Source of the DNA: Phocaeicola_A sp964432715
GTDB lineage: Bacteria > Bacteroidota > Bacteroidia > Bacteroidales > Bacteroidaceae
NCBI GenBank assembly: GCA_964432715.1
Contig: CAYSOW010000104.1
Location: forward strand, 1 to 6,803
DNA length: 6,803 nucleotides
Reading direction: 5' to 3'
The notes under the pieces were generated by a model. The model searched no databases, was not told the DNA's origin, and saw only the letters and a program-made list of their open reading frames with translations. A program made the translations under genes and the position numbers. This document shows positions 1 through 5,110 of the stretch, piece after piece (the stretch's first letter is position 1; each line of letters begins with the position of its first letter).

Positions 1-905
1 CTATTATCCGCTCCCCACATCATCTTCTCCCTCAACGTATGAAAGAAAACATGATCAAACCGTTTCGCCACCTTAATCGAATAATCCGCCTTTTGGATTG
101 TCAGGAGCGTCCCCTCCTTACAACTCTCACTTCGGCCATCCACCGCCACCAAGAAATTATGGCTACGGCTCTCCACCTCCAGCGAAATCTTCCAATCATC
201 GCGCAGCACAATCGGGCGCATATTCAAGCTATGCGGCGCCACCGGCGTCAACGCAATCGTCTCCGCGTGCGGCACCATAATCGGACCCCCCACACTCAGC
301 GAGTACGCCGTAGAACCCGTCGGCGTCGCGATAATCAAGCCATCCGCCTGAAACGTCGTCAGCGGGCGACCGTTGATAGAAGTATGAATACTAATCATCG
401 ACGAACTATCATGCTTCAGCACCGCAATCTCATTCAGTGCAAAAGGATAGCCCTCCAGCGGACTGCCCCCCTCGCACGACAGCTGCAACACCGAACGCTC
501 CTCCACGTGAAACTGACCCTGCACCATCTCCTGCAGCGTCACCTCAATCTCCTCCGGCGAGATGTCCGCCAAGAAACCCAAGCGCCCCGTGTTGATACCC
601 AGAATCGGAATATTCCGATCCTTCACCCGGCTCGCCGACTTCAGAAACGTACCGTCGCCCCCGATGCTTAAAATCATATCCGCCTCAAAATCATCCCCTT
701 GGAAAGGACGATACGACGGATACGCACGGCGCAACTCCTCCGGCAGCGACCGGTAAAAAGCGTCGTCAATCAAAACCTCCACAGGGTACGCCTGCAGCGC
801 CTGAAAGAGATGACCCACGTGAGCCGACTTTTTCGGCTGGTGAGAATTCCCGAAAAGGGCAAATTTTAGTTCTTTTTTCTCACTAAAAAAAGAGGAGCTT
901 TCCAT
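1..905 (-). CDS. nadK: NAD kinase (ATP-NAD kinase), 3' end cut by window edge
   Basis: Phosphorylates NAD to NADP in the cytosol and so supplies the NADPH pool. Reading the minus strand from the ATG at 905-903 gives 301 codons without a stop. The family signatures are present: GGDGTFLK at residues 82-89 with the catalytic-loop Asp84, the N-E pair at 158-159 (ALNEIAV), and TPTGSTAYSLS at 194-204 followed by GGP. The last visible residues (KMMWGADN) resemble the end of Bacteroides NAD kinases as I remember them, so only a few codons are missing on the left. The conserved core begins at about residue 13 (LKFALFGN); the 12 residues before it are polar and charged, and no other usual start codon lies between, so the 905 ATG is preferred. 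The gene diverges from pdxJ. Its codons favour G in third position (GCG, TTG, CTG). Identification is firm; the exact N-terminus is less certain. Confidence 0.96.
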   Translation of the reverse strand, partial: MESSSFFSEKKELKFALFGNSHQPKKSAHVGHLFQALQAYPVEVLIDDAFYRSLPEELRRAYPSYRPFQGDDFEADMILSIGGDGTFLKSASRVKDRNIPILGINTGRLGFLADISPEEIEVTLQEMVQGQFHVEERSVLQLSCEGGSPLEGYPFALNEIAVLKHDSSSMISIHTSINGRPLTTFQADGLIIATPTGSTAYSLSVGGPIMVPHAETIALTPVAPHSLNMRPIVLRDDWKISLEVESRSHNFLVAVDGRSESCKEGTLLTIQKADYSIKVAKRFDHVFFHTLREKMMWGADN

Positions 906-914
906 AAATCCTAT

Positions 915-922
915 TATTTTTG
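915..922 (+). promoter_or_regulatory. Candidate -7 element for the pdxJ-recG operon
   Basis: TATTTTTG at 915-922 fits TAnnTTTG exactly and would place a transcription start near 927-929, about 40 nt before the pdxJ ATG. I see no TTTG at the expected -33 position (about 890-897, which reads as an A/G-rich stretch), so the promoter would be weak or activator-dependent. The G of this box lies inside the 10-nt palindrome TTTTGCAAAA (918-927). Confidence 0.4.
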
Positions 923-935
923 CAAAATATATAGG

Positions 936-965
936 CAAAGATACACTTTTTAGAATAGAAACAAA
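936..965 (-). promoter_or_regulatory. Probable nadK promoter, Bacteroidota type
   Basis: On the minus strand the sequence TATCTTTG (943-936) matches the -7 consensus TAnnTTTG of the Bacteroidota primary sigma factor. A TTTG at 965-962 sits 18 nt upstream of it, close to the usual spacing of about 19-21 nt for the -33 element. A start near 930 would give a leader of roughly 25 nt before the nadK ATG at 905. This rests on motif match only. Confidence 0.5.
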
Positions 966-968
966 AAA

Positions 969-1685
969 ATGACAAAGTTAAGTGTAAATATTAATAAGGT
1001 AGCCACCCTGCGTAATGCGCGCGGCGGAAACAACCCCGACGTAGTCAAGGTGGCATTAGATTGTGAGACTTTTGGAGCAGACGGCATCACGGTGCACCCG
1101 CGCCCGGACGAACGCCATATCCGTAAAGTCGACGTGGTGGATTTACGTGGCGTGTTGAAAACCGAGTTCAATATCGAAGGCTATCCCAGTGAAGAATTCA
1201 TCGACCTCGTGTTGAAAGTGAAACCCACCCAGGTGACCCTCGTGCCCGACAAACCCGGACAGCTCACCTCCAACCACGGATGGGATACCAAAGAGAACCT
1301 CCATTTCCTTTCAGAAGTACTTGAGCGCTTCAAAAAAGCCGGCATCCGTACCTCCGTCTTCGTAGGCACCGAGCCCGAGATGATAGCCTACGCCGCCAAG
1401 GCAGGCACCGACCGTGTAGAGCTCTACACCGAGCCCTACGCCAGCAACTATCTGAAAGATCGCGAAGCAGCCATTGCCCCCTTCGTGGAGGCCGCTAAAC
1501 AAGCACGCTCGCTGGGCCTCGGACTGAATGCCGGACACGACCTCAGTCTGGAGAACCTCGCTTACTTCCACCAGCAGATTCCCTGGCTGGACGAAGTATC
1601 CATCGGTCACGCCCTCATCTGCGACGCCCTCTATCTGGGACTGAAGAAAACCATTGAAGAATATAAAAAAGCGTTGAACGTATGA
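969..1685 (+). CDS. pdxJ: Pyridoxine 5'-phosphate synthase
   Basis: Condenses 1-deoxyxylulose 5-phosphate with 3-amino-2-oxopropyl phosphate to give pyridoxine 5'-phosphate, the ring-forming step of the DXP-dependent vitamin B6 route, in the cytosol. The 238 residues form a single TIM barrel of normal family length. Visible landmarks are VATLRNARGG (11-20), TVHPRPDERHI (41-51) with His43, Arg45 and His50 matching E. coli His45, Arg47 and His52, Glu70 in NIEG (E. coli Glu72), NAGHDLS (187-193) with His190 (E. coli His193), and IGHALI (212-217). The N-terminal strand reads VNINK where E. coli has NIDH; from memory this is usual in Bacteroidota homologues. The start is preceded by an A-rich run (961-968) and no Shine-Dalgarno sequence. 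It is the first gene of the rightward operon and its stop overlaps the exbB start by 4 nt. Confidence 0.97.
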   Translation: MTKLSVNINKVATLRNARGGNNPDVVKVALDCETFGADGITVHPRPDERHIRKVDVVDLRGVLKTEFNIEGYPSEEFIDLVLKVKPTQVTLVPDKPGQLTSNHGWDTKENLHFLSEVLERFKKAGIRTSVFVGTEPEMIAYAAKAGTDRVELYTEPYASNYLKDREAAIAPFVEAAKQARSLGLGLNAGHDLSLENLAYFHQQIPWLDEVSIGHALICDALYLGLKKTIEEYKKALNV

Positions 1686-2413
1686 TAAACTTAGCTGTAT
1701 TGTTGGCCCAGGGCGCAACGCAAGTGGCAGAGACCCTTGCCGAGAACCCCGTGCTGACCGAAGTCACCTCGGCAGAGCCGGAGATGAACCTGCTGGATAT
1801 GGCGATGAAAGGCGGCTGGATCATGATAGTCCTCGCCCTCCTCTCCATCCTCTGCTTCTACATCTTTTTCGAGCGTTGGGCAGTCATCCGCAAAGCCGAT
1901 AAAGACGACCCCCTCTTCATGCAGCGCATCCGCGACTATCTGCTTAGTGGAGAGGTGAAGTCCGCCATCAACTACTGCCGCGTGGTGAACACCCCCGGCG
2001 CACGTATGATTGAGAAAGGCATCTCCCGCATGGGACGCCCCGCTGCCGATGTACAGACCGCCATCGAGAATGCCGGCAACATCGAGATTGCCCTGATGGA
2101 GCGTCGTTTGCCCGTCATTGCCACCATCTCCGCCGGAGCCCCGATGATAGGCTTCCTCGGCACCGTCACCGGTATGGTGCAAGCCTTCTGGGAGATGGCC
2201 AACGCCGGAAACAACATTGACATCACCCTCCTCTCGGGCGGTATCTATCAAGCCATGATCACCACCGTCGGCGGTCTGGCCGTAGGTATTGTAGCCATGT
2301 TTGCCTACAACTACCTCGTAGCCAAGATGGACGGCGTGGTGCGCAGAATGGAGGCCGACACCCTCGCCTTCATGGATGTGCTCAACGAACCCGCTCAGGA
2401 GAAAAATAAATAA
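1682..2413 (+). CDS. exbB: ExbB/TolQ/MotA-family proton channel protein
   Basis: Inner-membrane channel subunit of the TonB energizing complex; with ExbD it couples proton flow to movement of TonB. The 243-residue protein has three membrane segments as in ExbB: about 46-63, 143-168 and 190-212, with a long cytoplasmic stretch after the first. The second segment carries the family pattern around SAGAPMIGFLGTVTGMV (150-166), including Thr148 and Thr163; the third contains TTVGGLAVGI (194-203). Threonines in these segments line the channel in E. coli ExbB. The first 35 or so residues are not strongly hydrophobic and could be shorter if Met35 (position 1784) were the true start, but the ATGA overlap with pdxJ favours 1682. 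Next to exbD and tonB it is best called ExbB rather than TolQ, although sequence alone separates these poorly. Ala codons are almost all GCC, unlike ispD downstream. Confidence 0.94.
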   Translation: MINLAVLLAQGATQVAETLAENPVLTEVTSAEPEMNLLDMAMKGGWIMIVLALLSILCFYIFFERWAVIRKADKDDPLFMQRIRDYLLSGEVKSAINYCRVVNTPGARMIEKGISRMGRPAADVQTAIENAGNIEIALMERRLPVIATISAGAPMIGFLGTVTGMVQAFWEMANAGNNIDITLLSGGIYQAMITTVGGLAVGIVAMFAYNYLVAKMDGVVRRMEADTLAFMDVLNEPAQEKNK

Positions 2414-2421
2414 GCACGCGT

Positions 2422-2841
2422 ATGGCACTGAAACGGAGATCCAAAATATCGACCACTTTTAGCATGGCCTCCATGACGGACATCATCTTCCTGCTGCTCA
2501 TCTTCTTTATGATCACCTCCACCATGGTGACGCCCAACGCCATCAAGGTGCTGCTGCCGCAGGGAAAACAGCAAACGTCCGCCAAACCGCTGACGCGCGT
2601 CATTATCGATAAGGACCTGAACTTCTACGGCGCCTTCGGCAACCAGGACGAGATGCCTGTGTCGCTCGAGGAGTTGCCCGCCTTCCTGCAGGAGTGTGCG
2701 GCCAAAGAGCCCGAGATGTACGTCGCCCTCTACGCCGACGAATCGGTTCCTTACCGCGAGATTGTGCGCGTGCTGAATATTGCCAACGAGAATCATTTTA
2801 AAATGGTGCTGGCCACTCGCCAACCGGATAAGAACGAATGA
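2422..2841 (+). CDS. exbD: ExbD/TolR-family biopolymer transport protein
   Basis: Proton-carrying partner of ExbB in the TonB complex. The 139 residues have the expected plan: a short basic cytoplasmic start (MALKRRSK), one membrane helix at about 18-38 that opens with SMTDIIFLLLIFFM, and a periplasmic domain of about 100 residues. Asp20 is the membrane aspartate equivalent to E. coli ExbD Asp25, which is protonated during the cycle. The periplasmic part has the usual ending, ALYADESVPYREIVRVLNI at about 103-121, as in ExbD/TolR domains. The gene begins 8 nt after exbB, and its TGA overlaps the tonB ATG by 4 nt (ATGA), so the two are probably translationally coupled. TolR is the alternative name; the following TonB-domain gene supports ExbD. 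Confidence 0.95.
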   Translation: MALKRRSKISTTFSMASMTDIIFLLLIFFMITSTMVTPNAIKVLLPQGKQQTSAKPLTRVIIDKDLNFYGAFGNQDEMPVSLEELPAFLQECAAKEPEMYVALYADESVPYREIVRVLNIANENHFKMVLATRQPDKNE

Positions 2842-3831
2842 GGGATAAGAATCAACTGCAAGGAATCCTTGGCACCATCCTGCTGCATGCGGTGGTACTG
2901 CTGATTCTGTGGCTTGTCTACCTACGCAGGGAGGCGCCGCAGGAAGAGAGTGGTGTGCCCGTCATGCTCGGCTCGGTCGACCTTTCTCAAGGGGATGCCG
3001 ATCCCTACGACTATACGCCGGTGGAAGCGGAGACGCCTCCGCCCCCTGCCGAGAGTGCCCCGGAGGTACCCTCGACCCCGTCGCCTGCCGACCCGCTCAT
3101 CACCCAGACCGAAGAACCTTCGCTGGTGGTGAAGGAGTCGAAAGCGAAGAAGAAGGAGACGGTGCAGAAGAAGGAANNNNNNNNNNNNNNNNNNNNNNNN
3201 NNNNNNNNNNNNNNNNNNNNNNNNNNNNNNNNNNNNNNNNNNNNNNNNNNNNNNNNNNNNNNNNNNNNNNNNNNNNACGGTGAAACCTGCCGAGAAGACG
3301 ACGCCCAAGACGACGCAAACCACTGCTACCGAAACCAAGAAGGTGGAGGCCTCCGTGCAAACGAAGGAAAAGAGCGAGGCGGAGAAACGTGCGGAAGCGG
3401 AAGCTGCTGCCGCCGCTGCGGTCTCTCAGAAGATGGCAGGCGCCTTCGGAAAGGGTAGCTCGCTGGGTAGCAGTCGCGGCACCGGTACCACGGGCTCCGG
3501 CATGCAAGGCTCGCCCACCGGCAACGGCAATGTGGGCAAGAGTAGCGGCGTTGGTGGTTTGGGCAACTTCGACCTGAACGGACGCTCGCTGCGGGACGGC
3601 GCTTTGCCTACCCCTGCCTACAAAGGTCAGGAGGAGGGACGCGTGGTGGTGACCATCACGGTGAACCCCGAAGGCAATGTCATCGGTACCTCCATCAACA
3701 AGCGTACCGACACGATGAGTGCCACGCTGCGTCACGCCGCCGAAGAGGCTGCCAAGAAAGCGAAATTTAATCGGGTGGAGGGTGCCAACAACCAGACGGG
3801 TACCATCACCTACTACTTTAAACTGAATTAA
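2838..3831 (+). CDS. tonB: TonB-family energy transducer, interrupted by assembly gap
   Basis: Spans the periplasm and transmits energy from ExbB/ExbD to TonB-dependent outer-membrane transporters. The 113 residues before the gap give a cytoplasmic start, one membrane helix at about 10-29, a Pro-rich stretch (TPPPPAESAPEVPSTPSPADP) and a Lys/Glu-rich stretch. Thr13 and His17 share the spacing of E. coli TonB Ser16 and His20, the pair needed for ExbB/D coupling. After the gap, 184 residues give a charged Glu/Ala stretch with an alanine run, a Gly/Ser-rich linker, and a TonB C-terminal domain starting near FDLNGRSL, with LPTPAYKGQEEGRVVVTITV and the end TITYYFKLN. The two parts lie in different frames across the 100 N. 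The domain order is consistent with one intact gene and a gap of unknown true size; the piece after the gap begins mid-protein, so its GTG at 3280 should not be taken as a start. Confidence 0.9.
3177..3276. other. Assembly gap, exactly 100 N
   Basis: Exactly 100 N, the usual placeholder for a gap of unknown length. It falls in the Lys-rich linker of tonB. Both flanks contain ACGGTG-started, Lys-rich codons (TVQKKE on the left, TVKPAEK on the right), so a tandem low-complexity repeat may have broken the assembly. The left frame ends exactly at 3176 and the right frame starts at 3277, so an intact gene needs a true gap length divisible by 3, which 100 is not. Confidence 0.97.
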
Positions 3832-3847
3832 AACCGATTTAAAACGA

Positions 3848-4402
3848 ATGAATATGGCACAGATGTATCTATTTTTAGCGGATGGCTTCGAAGAGATTGA
3901 GGCCCTCGGCACACTCGATATCTTACGTCGCGCTTCGCTGCCGGTGAAGAGCATCTCTATCATGGGACGCTTGGAGGTGAAGGGCGCTCACGGTGTTCCC
4001 GTGCAGGCGGATGCCCTCTTTGAGGAGACCGACTTGCGCGATGCGGAGCTGATGGTGCTGCCGGGAGGTATGCCCGGGGCGAAGTATCTGGATGAGCATG
4101 TGGAGCTGCGCAAGGCGCTCTTGGCTTACAGTGCGGCGAAGGGGACGATTGCTGCCATCTGTGCCGCACCGATGGTGCTGGGTAAGCTGGGCTTGCTGGA
4201 GGGTAAACGTGCCACTTGCTACCCCGGCTTCGAGGAGTGCTTGCTGGGCGCTGAGACGAAGGGTGCTCCGGTGGAGTGCGATGGCAACATCATCACCGGC
4301 AAGGGGCCGGGTGCCACCTTCGAGTTCGCTTTGGCGCTCGTCACCAAGTTCTGTGGCCGTGCCAAGGCCGACGAGTTGCGTCAGGGCATGATGATGGCGT
4401 AA
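3848..4402 (+). CDS. DJ-1/YajL (ThiJ/PfpI) family protein
   Basis: A 184-residue single-domain protein of the DJ-1/PfpI superfamily, whose members are cytosolic and include oxidative-stress proteins, proposed glyoxalase or deglycase enzymes, and chaperone-like proteins. The substrate cannot be read from sequence. Glu18 (in GFEEIEA) and Cys105 in the nucleophile elbow AAICAAP match DJ-1 Glu18 and Cys106. The position of DJ-1 His126 is Tyr125 here (ATCYPGFEE), a non-His residue as in YajL, whose sequence there is GFP as I recall it. LPGGMPGA (71-78) and GPGATFEFAL (near the end) complete the fold pattern. The start at 3848 is chosen for the A-rich upstream stretch, but the ATG at 3854 (M-N-M-A) is equally possible. 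It lies 16 nt after tonB and 15 nt before ispD, so it is probably co-transcribed. Older annotations as a thiazole synthesis protein (ThiJ) should not be followed. Confidence 0.92.
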   Translation: MNMAQMYLFLADGFEEIEALGTLDILRRASLPVKSISIMGRLEVKGAHGVPVQADALFEETDLRDAELMVLPGGMPGAKYLDEHVELRKALLAYSAAKGTIAAICAAPMVLGKLGLLEGKRATCYPGFEECLLGAETKGAPVECDGNIITGKGPGATFEFALALVTKFCGRAKADELRQGMMMA

Positions 4403-4417
4403 CACCTATTTATATAT

Positions 4418-5104
4418 ATGATGAAGAAATATGCAGTGATTGTAGCGGGCGGCAAGGGCTTGCGCATGGGAGGCGACCTCCCCAAGCAGTTCCTGCCGCT
4501 GCAGGGAAAACCGGTGCTGATGCACACGCTGGAGGCCTTTCGGGCGGCGGAGGCGGAGCTCACCTTGATTGTGGTGCTTCCCGTCGACCAGCACGACTAT
4601 TGGGCGGAGGTGTGCAGCCGCTATCCCTCTATGCCTGCCCACCTGGTGGCTCCGGGGGGCGAGACGCGCTTTCACTCGGTGCGCAACGGCTTGCAGCTGA
4701 TTCCTGCTGATGAGGAGTCGCTGGTGGCGGTGCACGATGGCGTGCGCCCGTTTGTGGCTGCCGAGGTGATTCATCGCTGCTTTGAGACGGCGGCGCAACA
4801 GGGGGCGGTGGTGCCCGTGGTGCCGGTGGTGGATACCGTGCGCGAACTGCTGGAGGCAGGCGAGAGTCGCACGGTGAGTCGCGACCGTTACCGACTGGTG
4901 CAGACACCGCAGACTTTCCGCACTTCGCTGTTGCTGAAAGCTTATCAACAACCCTACCAAACCGCCTTTACCGACGATGCTTCTGTGGTGGAGGCTCTCG
5001 GCGCACCGGTTACACTGGTGGAGGGAAATCGTGAAAATATTAAACTGACTACGCCTTTCGACCTGCTCGTGGCGGAGAGCATTCTTCATGCGCGTGCGCG
5101 CTAG
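4418..5104 (+). CDS. ispD: 2-C-methyl-D-erythritol 4-phosphate cytidylyltransferase
   Basis: Third enzyme of the MEP route to isoprenoids: transfers CMP from CTP to methylerythritol 4-phosphate, in the cytosol. The 228-residue protein has the full set of motifs: the CTP-binding loop AGGKGLRMGGDLPKQF (10-25) with Arg16 and Lys23 matching E. coli Arg20 and Lys27; GGETRFHSV (79-87); VHDGVRPFV (104-112) with Asp106 and Arg109 at the same numbers as in E. coli; DTV (138-140); QTPQTF (161-166); TDDASVVE (184-191); and EGNRENIKLTTPFDL (201-215) with Lys208. Two ATG codons stand in tandem (4418 and 4421), either of which may start. Length is normal and there is no fusion to IspF. Codons favour G in third position: about 12 of 23 Ala codons are GCG, in contrast to exbB. 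It ends 6 nt before recG. Confidence 0.97.
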   Translation: MMKKYAVIVAGGKGLRMGGDLPKQFLPLQGKPVLMHTLEAFRAAEAELTLIVVLPVDQHDYWAEVCSRYPSMPAHLVAPGGETRFHSVRNGLQLIPADEESLVAVHDGVRPFVAAEVIHRCFETAAQQGAVVPVVPVVDTVRELLEAGESRTVSRDRYRLVQTPQTFRTSLLLKAYQQPYQTAFTDDASVVEALGAPVTLVEGNRENIKLTTPFDLLVAESILHARAR

Positions 5105-5110
5105 TGCCTT

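Noticed and set aside
39..671. A 210-codon plus-strand frame
   Set aside because: It is antisense to nadK, whose motifs are intact over the whole stretch; the product is an Arg/His/Gln-rich shadow.
1691..2428. A 245-codon minus-strand frame
   Set aside because: It is antisense to exbB and has a His/Gly-rich composition without family features.
2900..3400. A replication origin at the skew switch
   Set aside because: I saw no DnaA-box-like TTATCCACA cluster, no AT-rich unwinding region and no intergenic space here; only the skew itself points that way, so no origin is annotated.
2838..3831. tonB as a frameshifted pseudogene
   Set aside because: The frame change coincides exactly with a 100-N placeholder, so the apparent shift carries no information; both ends of the protein are well conserved.
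3100..3963. A minus-strand frame reading across the N gap
   Set aside because: It runs through unknown bases and is antisense to the TonB C-terminal domain, which is the real product.
3832..4417. Terminators between tonB, the DJ-1-like gene and ispD
   Set aside because: The gaps are only 16 and 15 nt, AT-rich, and show no stem followed by a T run.
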